From: Oceanirhabdus sp942490885 | GTDB lineage: Bacteria > Bacillota > Clostridia > Clostridiales > Clostridiaceae | Length of the DNA: 64,000 nucleotides | NCBI GenBank assembly: GCA_942490885.1 | Contig: CALNYT010000002.1 | Location: 4,402,001-4,466,000 of the forward strand | Reading direction: 5' to 3' | In this document: in pieces, positions 26,714-34,670 of the stretch | Position numbering within the stretch: the stretch's first letter is position 1 | Layout of the letters: the number at the start of each line of letters is the position of its first letter | Made by a program: the position numbers and the translations under genes | The notes under the pieces: model-generated | Told to the model about the DNA's origin: nothing | The model's database searches: none | What the model saw: only the letters and a program-made list of their open reading frames with translations

Positions 26714-28984
26714 CTATTCAAATAATATATTTGTGTTATATTCTCTATTCACATCTTCAAATACAACTTTTAAAACCTCTTTAATTAAGTGATTAGTAAA
26801 TCTTTTAATTTCAATATTTTCATCAGATATATTATAACAAGGCATTGCAAATCTATTTATTTCTTTTATATCCTCCGCTCTTAATTCAGTAGACCCCTCT
26901 CCTCTTCTTAGATGATACGCCCTATACCATAATTGAGTTTGTCTATTTAAAGTTAATATTCTTTCTTTGCACACCTCATAAACCTTATCACTCATCTTTT
27001 CCATAATAATGCTAACTAAGTGGCTTTTATTTTCTTCTGATATAAAGAAATCCTTTTGAAAATAATTAGGTTTAGTTACTAATTTATATATACACTCGAT
27101 TAAATATTTTTGCATATCACCAACTGGGCTTAATCCATCATAGGATAAGCTATTTAATTCAGCATACCTTCTTGATAATGCTTTTACAGTCTGCGGTGAT
27201 AATGCTTTTATACTTTGATCCTCTTGAAAACCTAAAAGAGCATCCCATCTTTCATTATACTTATTAGTAGCTTCTATTAAATCAATAGGAAATAAATACT
27301 CATAATATTTTAATTGCTGATTATACAGAGTCACCTGTCGTTTTGAAGCCTTTAATTTATCAATTAAGTCTTTTAACTCTTTAATAGTCATAAAATCATC
27401 TTCTATATTTATTTCTTTATGTAGGTTTTCTAGAAAAAATAATTTATCATTTAACTTTCTCTTAATGTTTTCTCCTTTTAAACCACCTAACAAATCTAGC
27501 ACTTGATTCATATTTCCAACTATATGATTAACTTTACTCTCTATTCCATAAAAATCTTCTCCTTGAATTCTATCAAAGTGAGCGAATGCCATATAAAGTT
27601 TGCTTGAATATCCTGAAATCTCTACGTGATTAAAAAACATCTCCGCATCGTATTTGATACCCTCTGAGGCATTATTAACCCATAATATTTTATCAGCTTT
27701 TCTCAATTTTTCACCTATTTCTGGTGGGATACTGAAAGCATCCTTTAATATATGATCCAATCCTCTACCATCAAAAAATATAAATTTATAATCATCTTTT
27801 TGATCAATAAACCTTGGTATAAAAGGACCTTTGGTTCTGATACTTTCAACTATCGGAGTTATAATGTGTCCAAATAAATTCTTTTTATTAGAAGACACAC
27901 TCTCTAGAATATTTAAACAGGCTTTTCTGTCCAATTTCTCTGCGAAGATGAAATCTATCCACCCATTCTTATTGACTTCTTTATATGTTAAATTATCCCC
28001 TAGAACTCTATGTATAACAATATTTATCATATTCATTATTCTTTCAACAAACTCTACACACCTATTGCTCTTCATTATTTTCTCAATGAATTTAATCTCT
28101 AATTCCATTTTTCTTCTTTTAGGTAGCTTGTCTATATTTATATCTTCACCTTTTAAGAACTCTCTCCATTCATTTTCTGCATAGCTTATGACATCGGTTA
28201 ATACCACTTCTAGCTCTTTATTATTTCTAGTTCCCTCTTCTTTACATTTATCATATTTAACTGTTTTACTCAAATATATACTAGATTCTATAGATTTATC
28301 CCTTGTACTTATGTTCCCCAATATATAATTCAACCTAAATTCTCTATCTTTTGTCTCTACGAAGTTCCTCACTATAACATCATATGTACTATTCTTTATG
28401 GTTTCTAATATAGCTCCTTCAATCAATTCTTTTACATATTTCTCAATCTTCGCCTTCTCTTTGAAAATACAAACTATACTATAATCCTTCTCATTACTAA
28501 CAATAAATTCTTTATTTGAAATAGTAGCCTTATTTGTTGACGTTGCTAGAACCTGTTCCCCCTTAGTCTCTAACCCAAGTAATTGTTCTAACAAAGTAGT
28601 CTTACCCGCTCCACTAAATCCTTCAATATCAATGATCTTATGATCTTTAAGGTGATCTATCGGAATATATTCCTCTCTTATTTTTTCATATTCTAGGCTG
28701 TTATTAATGTAAATATCTCTATAAAATATCTCAACCGCCTTTTCATTTATCCCTTGTTTAATCGCCACTTCCCTCTTAGCGCTATTATGATAACTTATAT
28801 CATTAATAAGCTTTTGTAGATCCTCAATTATCAAATCAACCTTTTCTTCCTCTTCAATCCCAGTACCTCTTCTTATTCTTTCAAGATTACCCGTCTTTTC
28901 ATCTATAATCATTGGGTGATAAAAGTTAATGCTCCAACTCTTTCTCCCTTTGTTTTTACTCTTTGAGACTTTATATTCAATCAT
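26714..28984 (-). CDS. Large P-loop GTPase-like protein with integrase-like N-terminus
   Basis: A 756-residue soluble protein. Residues 1-65 (WSINFYHPMIIDEKTG, then RRGTGIEEEEKVDLI) resemble the AP2-like arm-binding module of phage integrases. A Walker A motif GFSGAGKTT lies at 122-130, then a DGRG segment (FIFFDGRGLDH, G3-like) and FAHFDRIQG (G4-like), an order suggesting a TRAFAC-type GTPase. The C-terminal half is helical with no recognised domain. I recall similar uncharacterised proteins with an integrase-like start and a P-loop in other bacteria, but know no function. It is monocistronic, has a strong AGGAGG, and its promoter is flanked by two palindromic operators. A role in defence or mobile-element biology is only a guess. 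Confidence 0.65.
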   Translation of the reverse strand: MIEYKVSKSKNKGRKSWSINFYHPMIIDEKTGNLERIRRGTGIEEEEKVDLIIEDLQKLINDISYHNSAKREVAIKQGINEKAVEIFYRDIYINNSLEYEKIREEYIPIDHLKDHKIIDIEGFSGAGKTTLLEQLLGLETKGEQVLATSTNKATISNKEFIVSNEKDYSIVCIFKEKAKIEKYVKELIEGAILETIKNSTYDVIVRNFVETKDREFRLNYILGNISTRDKSIESSIYLSKTVKYDKCKEEGTRNNKELEVVLTDVISYAENEWREFLKGEDINIDKLPKRRKMELEIKFIEKIMKSNRCVEFVERIMNMINIVIHRVLGDNLTYKEVNKNGWIDFIFAEKLDRKACLNILESVSSNKKNLFGHIITPIVESIRTKGPFIPRFIDQKDDYKFIFFDGRGLDHILKDAFSIPPEIGEKLRKADKILWVNNASEGIKYDAEMFFNHVEISGYSSKLYMAFAHFDRIQGEDFYGIESKVNHIVGNMNQVLDLLGGLKGENIKRKLNDKLFFLENLHKEINIEDDFMTIKELKDLIDKLKASKRQVTLYNQQLKYYEYLFPIDLIEATNKYNERWDALLGFQEDQSIKALSPQTVKALSRRYAELNSLSYDGLSPVGDMQKYLIECIYKLVTKPNYFQKDFFISEENKSHLVSIIMEKMSDKVYEVCKERILTLNRQTQLWYRAYHLRRGEGSTELRAEDIKEINRFAMPCYNISDENIEIKRFTNHLIKEVLKVVFEDVNREYNTNILFE

Positions 28985-29049
28985 AGAATTTCCTCCTTAG
29001 TTCCCTTAGTCAAAGCTCATCAATCCGCCTACACCGCCGATTCACATAT

Positions 29050-29071
29050 GGTGCACAGTAACTTGTACACC
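29050..29071. promoter_or_regulatory. Operator-like palindrome, downstream copy
   Basis: A 22-bp near-palindrome with half-sites GGTGCAC and GTACACC. It matches the copy at 29115-29136 at 18 of 22 positions and lies just past the predicted transcription start of the GTPase-like gene, where a bound repressor would block elongation or initiation. Confidence 0.6.
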
Positions 29072-29081
29072 ACATAGTGAT

Positions 29082-29110
29082 ATTATAACACAAACTTCAA
29101 TAAACCCAAA
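29082..29110 (-). promoter_or_regulatory. Promoter of the GTPase-like gene
   Basis: On the minus strand, TATAAT at 29082-29087 and a weak -35 (TTTGGG at 29105-29110) with a 17-bp spacer. The weak -35 and the palindromes on both sides suggest regulated initiation. Confidence 0.5.
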
Positions 29111-29114
29111 ATTC

Positions 29115-29136
29115 GGTGCACATTTTCTTGTGCACC
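29115..29136. promoter_or_regulatory. Operator-like palindrome, upstream copy
   Basis: The 22-bp palindrome GGTGCACA...TGTGCACC, extended to an 11-bp perfect inverted repeat at 29111-29140, abuts the -35 region. With the copy at 29050-29071 it brackets the promoter, a layout typical of a dimeric repressor with two sites. Confidence 0.6.
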
Positions 29137-29258
29137 GAATAAATTTGAATTTTTACCTTTTTTTACTTGTAAAATCTCTAATTTTTCCATAATAATGAGG
29201 GATTTTATCTATATTATTAAGATAACTATACTTTCATATTGCATATATAAATTAATAT

Positions 29259-29288
29259 AAAAAAATAGAAAGAGTATATGCTCTTTCT
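29259..29288 (-). terminator. Terminator of the ABC exporter operon
   Basis: Perfect 8-bp stem AGAAAGAG/CTCTTTCT with a 6-base loop and a T-run on the minus strand, about 40 bases beyond the small reading frame at 29329-29514. Confidence 0.7.
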
Positions 29289-29328
29289 TATGTTAGTCTA
29301 ATTATTTTTCTCGCATGTCTAAACTTTA

Positions 29329-29514
29329 TCAGCACAGATATCTTGTTTCATTTTCAAATATCTGATCAAGCATGCTTAAATAATCTATGAAGGGACTTTC
29401 TATCAATAAAAAATCTTTGATACTACCTTTAATTTTTTCTAGTCTCTCAACCATATTCTCATCAAAATCTAATTCAAGCAATTCTAGCAATTCTAGTAAT
29501 TCATTATCTTTCAT
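29329..29514 (-). CDS. Small acidic leucine-rich protein, 61 aa
   Basis: A 61-residue reading frame with a GGAG ribosome binding site 8 bases before its ATG, between the decayed permease and the terminator. It starts with a short tandem repeat, ELLELLELLEL, encoded by a repeated 9-base unit (AATTCTAGC/T on the plus strand), then a charged helical stretch. Function unknown. It may be a true small protein or an accident of the repeat. Confidence 0.4.
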   Translation of the reverse strand: MKDNELLELLELLELDFDENMVERLEKIKGSIKDFLLIESPFIDYLSMLDQIFENETRYLC

Positions 29515-29559
29515 ATCCCTTACTCCACTTTCTCAATCTGATTTTATTTACTATCTATA

Positions 29560-30108
29560 TCATATTATATCATGGATTCTTGATTTTGATGATTGTAAGA
29601 ATTTAAATTCACCAAAATATTGTGGTACTGATAGAAAAATAATGTATGAAATAAATGCGGCACCAGCTACTACCATTTGACTTTTAAAAAAACTCGAAAA
29701 GAATATTACAACCGCAATAACTAGTAGTAAATTAGGCAAATAGACTGTAGTACCTAAAAGTATATGTGACCAACTTACTTCACCAAATATTATTTCAGTA
29801 TAATATGCGCTAATAACTAGAGCAATATAAGTGTTGAAAATTACTAATACGGAATAGGTGAAAATTTTTGCAAAATAATATCTACCTCGTCCGATTGGTT
29901 TTACCAGTACCATTGCAGTTATATCCAAGGAACGCTCTCCTGCAATTGTGCCCATGACCATCAATATAATTACGATAATACCCAATTGAGCAAATTGCCC
30001 TAATAATCCACTTAAAACATCACTCACTAAAGGATCAGCTATTTGAATTACAGTACCTTTTGGTAAATCACTTAATCTATTCTGTAACCTCTTTCTTATT
30101 AAACACAA
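29560..30108 (-). pseudogene. Second ABC-2 permease, truncated at both ends
   Basis: The 182-codon frame keeps the middle of an ABC-2 type permease (GIIVIILMVMGTIAGER, the cytoplasmic loop VKPIGRGRYYFAKI, then FFKSQMVVAGAAFISYI and SVPQYFGEF). The usual first membrane helix is missing. The last helices are also missing, replaced by a non-homologous tail ending at a stop. Its beginning overlaps the end of the first permease gene by 32 bases without a good ribosome binding site. It looks like the remains of the second subunit of the exporter. Confidence 0.6.
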
Positions 30109-30898
30109 TCACAGATAAAACCACTGATACTACTACATAAGAAAAGAATAATATTCCCTCTTCTATGCTAATACTCCTACTTACCATACTTGTAAATGCT
30201 TTGAAGTATGTAGTTATCAGGTATTTAGATAGGTCTTTCCATAGAAACTGGACAAATGTTGATCCTATAATAATTGATACGGATACCATAATCATGCTTG
30301 TTCTTTTCTTGAATATAAGACAAATTGGCGTAAATGTAACGGTGAATATTGCTAGCACCATATAACTTTTAAAATATACTCCTAATGTATGAAGTACAGC
30401 ACTTGTTCCTTTTAATATTCCCTTATCAGTTGTATACATCCCACTTTTCATAAATACACTACCTGCTATAAATGAGATTATTAGCATGAATCCCATCAAA
30501 AACATTATAATACTCATAACTGCCATGCTCTTTCCTAAAATTATCTTCCATCTACTTATTGGTCCTACTAATGTATATCTCATCTTTCCATCAGATATAT
30601 CTCCTGTTATGATCTCAGCAAGAAGAACTACAATCATAACTGGTAATACAAAATCTATTACAAATCCTAAAAGAATTCGTGGATAGTTCTGTGCATTCAT
30701 CAAAGCAACCTCTACCGAAACTTCCTCTCCCATAACTTGTGAACTTTGCCCACTATCCATAGTCTTCTCAGCCACTTTACCTAAACCCTCTAATCCAATA
30801 GCCGTTACTATCGCAATTACAGCTAGAATTCCTAAGAATATATATATCTTCTTATCATGTATTATTCTGATTAATTCGTTTTTTATAATAGCACCCAT
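30077..30898 (-). CDS. ABC-2 type transporter permease
   Basis: A 273-residue membrane protein with six predicted helices, of the ABC-2/BcrB class. It starts IKNELIRIIHDKKIYIFLG, has an extracytoplasmic segment after helix 1, and carries the coupling-loop motif ISDGKMRYTLVGPISRWKII. It follows the ATPase gene by 3 bases with GAGGAGG upstream. With the ATPase it would export a peptide antibiotic or lipid, as BcrAB-like systems do; the upstream two-component pair fits control by such a compound. Because the second permease is broken, this subunit may act as a homodimer. Confidence 0.85.
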   Translation of the reverse strand: MGAIIKNELIRIIHDKKIYIFLGILAVIAIVTAIGLEGLGKVAEKTMDSGQSSQVMGEEVSVEVALMNAQNYPRILLGFVIDFVLPVMIVVLLAEIITGDISDGKMRYTLVGPISRWKIILGKSMAVMSIIMFLMGFMLIISFIAGSVFMKSGMYTTDKGILKGTSAVLHTLGVYFKSYMVLAIFTVTFTPICLIFKKRTSMIMVSVSIIIGSTFVQFLWKDLSKYLITTYFKAFTSMVSRSISIEEGILFFSYVVVSVVLSVIVFNKKEVTE

Positions 30899-30901
30899 AT
30901 T

Positions 30902-31621
30902 TTAAACCTCCTCTATTACCTTAAGAAAATATTCTTCTAGGTTCTCATTATTATTTTCATCTATTAATTCATCAACACTTCCTTCTCTTAAAATTTTTCC
31001 TCTTGCTATAATTCCTATCTTTGTACATACCTTTTCTATATCTCCTAGAATATGCGATGAGATTACTATGGTTCTACCTTCTCTTGCTAGCTTCTTAAGA
31101 ATTTCTCTTACATCCTTCATCCCCTTAGGATCAAGTCCATTACTTGGTTCGTCGAATATCAAAAGTTCAGGATCATTCACAAGTGCTCTTGCTATCCCTA
31201 ATCTCTGTTTCATCCCTAGAGAGTATTTCTTAACCTTAAGCTTTGCACTATCCTTAATACCTACTAACTCTAATAGTTCCATATATTTTTCATCCTTGAA
31301 TCCTCCAAATAAATTTCCATGTAACTTAAGATTCATAAATCCACTAAGATCATCATAAAATACCGGCGTTTCAATTATTGCCCCAATCCTTCTATATACC
31401 TGTCTAGAATTATTATCCATATCATTGTTCAATATGTTTATATTTCCTTTATCTGCATTCAAAAGTCCCATTATCATCTTTAATGTAGTTGTTTTCCCAG
31501 CACCATTCTCTCCTAAAAAACCATATATCTCGCCCTTGTTAACCTCCATATTTAGCCCATCTATTACCTTCTTATTTTTATAGCACTTATGAACACCACT
31601 TAATTTTAGGACTGTATCCAT
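30902..31621 (-). CDS. ABC transporter ATP-binding protein (BcrA-like)
   Basis: A 239-residue ATPase with all motifs: Walker A GENGAGKTT, signature YSLGMKQRLGIARAL, Walker B LLIFDEPSNGLDPKG and the H-loop SSHI. The order and spacing match the BcrA/ABC-2 exporter class. It is coupled to the permease gene immediately downstream. The gap to the upstream histidine kinase gene contains a strong hairpin (31807-31849), so the exporter may have its own promoter. Confidence 0.9.
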   Translation of the reverse strand: MDTVLKLSGVHKCYKNKKVIDGLNMEVNKGEIYGFLGENGAGKTTTLKMIMGLLNADKGNINILNNDMDNNSRQVYRRIGAIIETPVFYDDLSGFMNLKLHGNLFGGFKDEKYMELLELVGIKDSAKLKVKKYSLGMKQRLGIARALVNDPELLIFDEPSNGLDPKGMKDVREILKKLAREGRTIVISSHILGDIEKVCTKIGIIARGKILREGSVDELIDENNNENLEEYFLKVIEEV

Positions 31622-31806
31622 CTCATTCCCTCCTTGATTTTTAACATATAACCATATTTTTATATCAATTAATTTCTTGCTTTCTTACAATACTAATAAT
31701 ACTCCTGATTCCTTTCATTACCATAATCACAATATGTGTTTTCCCTATTTTTTCCCTTAAGATAACCTTAAGAAAAAAGACAAACCCTAAAAACTAGGAA
31801 AAACTA

Positions 31807-31849
31807 GGGACGGTTCATTAAAACTTTAACTGTTTTAATGAACCGTCCC
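31807..31849. repeat. Palindromic intergenic repeat (GGGACGGTTC type)
   Basis: A perfect 18-bp inverted repeat (GGGACGGTTCATTAAAAC and its complement) around a 7-base loop. The GGGACGGTTC end is one I recall as a recurrent intergenic palindrome in clostridial genomes. It lies between the kinase and exporter genes and has no clear T-run, so terminator function is uncertain. Confidence 0.6.
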
Positions 31850-31869
31850 CGGCCTGTCTCTTAATTTTC

Positions 31870-33333
31870 TTATCTTTTCCTTACCTTAACTTCGTATACT
31901 TCACTCTTTGGAATAATCATAATGAATCTTGCCCCTTTATTTTTCTCTGTATTTAATCTAATTACGCCTCCATGAAGTTCTATTATCTTTTTAGTTATAG
32001 CAAGACCAAGACCACTTCCACCGTCTGTTCTTCGGGCATAATCTCCCCTTGTGAACTCCTTAAAAATATCTTCTTTTATATGCTCATCCATACCAACACC
32101 ATCATCTCCAATGACTATGGTGATATTTTCTTCATCCTCACTTAGTGACACCTCAATCTTTGTCCCTTTTGGGTTATACTTCAAAGCATTTCCAATCAGA
32201 TTCTGAAGCGCTCTATCCATCTCGAATCTATCGAATCTCATCATTATCTCCCTATCAGGAATTTCTACTTTGAGTTCAAATCCTCTGCTCTCAATATCTC
32301 CATGATTAGCAACTAAAAACTCTCTTAAAAATTGACTAATGTCACCTTTTACTCTCTTAAGAACAAAATCTCCACTATCAAGCTTTGTGTAATTGAATAA
32401 GGATTCGATTAAATAATTTAATCGAATTGCTTTATCATGTATATATCCAAGATACTTCTTCTTCTTAATTTCATCAATATTATCATCATCAATGAGAAGT
32501 CTTGAATACCCTTGTATTGTAGTTATTGGAGTTTTAAGATCATGAGAAATATCCCTAATCATCCTTTTCTTGTTCTCCATAATACTATAATTTATTTCTT
32601 TCTCCTTAACTAATCTCTTAGTCATATCATTGATTGCATCCTTTATATATTCAATCTCCTTAGGTGCATTTATTCCAATAGGTTCGCCCAATTTATCAAA
32701 ATCTATATCCTTTATACCCTCAGATAATTTTCTCAATGGACTTACTATCTTCTTATTCAATCTCCAACTAAATACTAGCACTAATAATATTATTCCTCCT
32801 ATAAAAAATAACCATATGAATCTTCCATAGAATGACATAGTTCTACTTATATCCGTCCCATCATATTCAGAACCAAGTCCCAAATTTATCTTATTCATAA
32901 CTATAGGAATTATAACCAGACAAGTATATGTTTTCCCATCATCCCCCTGAAACTCTGTTGCTGTAGCACTGAACTTTTCTCTCACCCTATTAATCCCATT
33001 ATTGCTTATCATATCCAATAGTTCCTTTTGCGTATAGCTCATCTTATCCTCTAGTTTTTCCCCTATAACATAGATGACTTGATTATTGTATAATATTTCT
33101 ATCCAACCTTTAGATTCAATTATAAGGTCACCATCTATATTTTCATAATCAGATCTCACTATCTGTTGTGCTGTTAATCTAGGAATATCGTCAGTTTTTG
33201 CGTGTTTAAACACACTTATTAATAGAAACATAAGCATTGACCCTGTTATTAATGCCACTAAAATTATCCCAAGTACCAAAAACACATAATTCTTTAAAAA
33301 GATACTTTTTAGATTTTTATTGTTTTTTTTCAT
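31870..33333 (-). CDS. Two-component sensor histidine kinase
   Basis: A 487-residue membrane sensor: one N-terminal helix, an extracytoplasmic sensor (about 40-165), a second helix (about 175-195), a HAMP-like linker, HisKA with the phospho-His in MIRDISHDLKTPITTI, and HATPase with the N box NLIGNALKYNPKG and GGSGLGLAI. It is the OmpR-partner type and follows the response regulator gene almost directly. The likely start is the ATG at 33333 with GGTGAG upstream; an in-frame GTG lies three codons earlier. The exporter genes just downstream suggest it senses a cell-envelope stress or antibiotic. Confidence 0.88.
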   Translation of the reverse strand: MKKNNKNLKSIFLKNYVFLVLGIILVALITGSMLMFLLISVFKHAKTDDIPRLTAQQIVRSDYENIDGDLIIESKGWIEILYNNQVIYVIGEKLEDKMSYTQKELLDMISNNGINRVREKFSATATEFQGDDGKTYTCLVIIPIVMNKINLGLGSEYDGTDISRTMSFYGRFIWLFFIGGIILLVLVFSWRLNKKIVSPLRKLSEGIKDIDFDKLGEPIGINAPKEIEYIKDAINDMTKRLVKEKEINYSIMENKKRMIRDISHDLKTPITTIQGYSRLLIDDDNIDEIKKKKYLGYIHDKAIRLNYLIESLFNYTKLDSGDFVLKRVKGDISQFLREFLVANHGDIESRGFELKVEIPDREIMMRFDRFEMDRALQNLIGNALKYNPKGTKIEVSLSEDEENITIVIGDDGVGMDEHIKEDIFKEFTRGDYARRTDGGSGLGLAITKKIIELHGGVIRLNTEKNKGARFIMIIPKSEVYEVKVRKR

Positions 33334-33342
33334 CTCACTCAC

Positions 33343-34041
33343 CTAATCCATTATCTTATATCCAAGCCCTCTTACTGTTTTTAAATATTTAGGCTCTTTC
33401 GGAATATCTTCAATCTTATCTCTCAGCTTACTCATGTGTACCATTATAATATTATCCTCACCAAAATACTGTTCTTCCCAAACCTCTTCATATATCTGTT
33501 TCTTAGTGAATATCTGACCTATTCTTCCCATAAGCATGGACATAATTTTAAATTCCTTAGAGGTTAGATTTATTTCTTGTTCACCTTTTAATAAGACGCC
33601 TCTTCCAGTATCCAAAGTAAGCTCCTTATATTTTATTACCCTTTCCAGCTCATTCTCTGTTTTCACCTCATTGAACTCATAAAATCTCCTTAACTGTGCA
33701 TTTACCCTTGCCACAAGTTCGAGTGGATTGAATGGTTTAGTAATATAATCATCCGCACCTAAATCCAACCCTAATATTTTATCCTGAGGTTCAGTCTTTG
33801 CAGATATCATTATTATAGGAATCTTACCACCCTCTCTTATTTTCTTCACTACCTTATATCCATTTATCTCAGGTATCATTATATCTATCAATGCTAAATT
33901 TATATCCTCTTTTCTAATTATGTTAACTGCTTCTAAACCATCATATGCCTTAAAGACATTGTATCCTTCTTTCTCAAGATATATCTCAATTAGTTCACAA
34001 ATCTCCTTTTCATCATCTACTACTAACACATTTATATCCAT
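33343..34041 (-). CDS. OmpR/PhoB-family response regulator
   Basis: A 232-residue regulator with an N-terminal receiver (VVDDEKEI acidic pocket, phospho-Asp in LALIDIMIPEING, switch Thr/Ser in IIMISAKTE, Lys in DYITKPFNP) and a C-terminal winged-helix DNA-binding domain (INLTSKEFKIMSMLM, then VHMSKLRDKIED and VRGLGYKI). It is the first gene of the regulator-kinase-exporter group, with GGGAGGG before its ATG. It probably activates the exporter; a direct-repeat operator could not be identified by eye. Confidence 0.92.
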   Translation of the reverse strand: MDINVLVVDDEKEICELIEIYLEKEGYNVFKAYDGLEAVNIIRKEDINLALIDIMIPEINGYKVVKKIREGGKIPIIMISAKTEPQDKILGLDLGADDYITKPFNPLELVARVNAQLRRFYEFNEVKTENELERVIKYKELTLDTGRGVLLKGEQEINLTSKEFKIMSMLMGRIGQIFTKKQIYEEVWEEQYFGEDNIIMVHMSKLRDKIEDIPKEPKYLKTVRGLGYKIMD

Positions 34042-34670
34042 AGTTACCCTCCCAAAACTCTTTTACACTATCTGATTCTATCACTTTTTTAAAGTTATCT
34101 CAATTATACAGTTTATTGTATTTACAGACAATTTTAGTTAATGCATGATAAAAGAAAGATACCTAAATCCCTTTACAACTTATTCTTTAATTTTATTACG
34201 ATTCCTAACACCTAAAATGATTAGTGTACTCAAGGAAGGTATTAATGCAAGTAAAATTAATTCACTTAATGTAGTGCTCATGATTATTAGTATTCCTATA
34301 ATTATCATGGCTATTGCCATAATTAAAACCTATAATTATGCATATTCAAGAATAACTAGCTTATACTTTTTAGGTTCTATGCTGACTACACATTTAAAAC
34401 ATCCACAATTATCTGATAATTTCCACATATTTATTTTAAATCTGTTAATAACTTCTGCTTTTTATCTATTAACTGTTGATAACTATTAATTTTGTTTAAC
34501 TATTCGATTTACTTTCACCATTCATGGGTTACTTAAATTTGTAACATATCGCTCTTTTTTAAGATACTGTTGAAAAATATTCAACTTAATTACTATATCA
34601 GCGGACAACCTAATTATCACATTAATTATATACACTATTATTACACTACTGCTTGCACACCCCTTATTAT
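34042..34670. other. Non-coding gap with one doubtful open frame
   Basis: AT-rich gap between the response regulator and the transposase-like gene. A 114-codon plus-strand frame (34145-34489) rich in I, L and S lacks a ribosome binding site and recognisable motifs, so I do not call it a gene. The end next to 34041 must hold the response regulator promoter. No terminator or clear repeat was seen. Confidence 0.4.

Noticed and set aside
30077..30108. Frameshift joining the two ABC-2 permease frames
   Set aside because: The first permease ends with a normal six-helix C-terminus, so the overlap does not mark one broken gene; the second frame is better explained as a separately truncated gene.
34145..34489. 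114-codon plus-strand open frame
   Set aside because: No ribosome binding site, no motif, and a composition that AT-rich non-coding DNA readily gives; not called as a gene.
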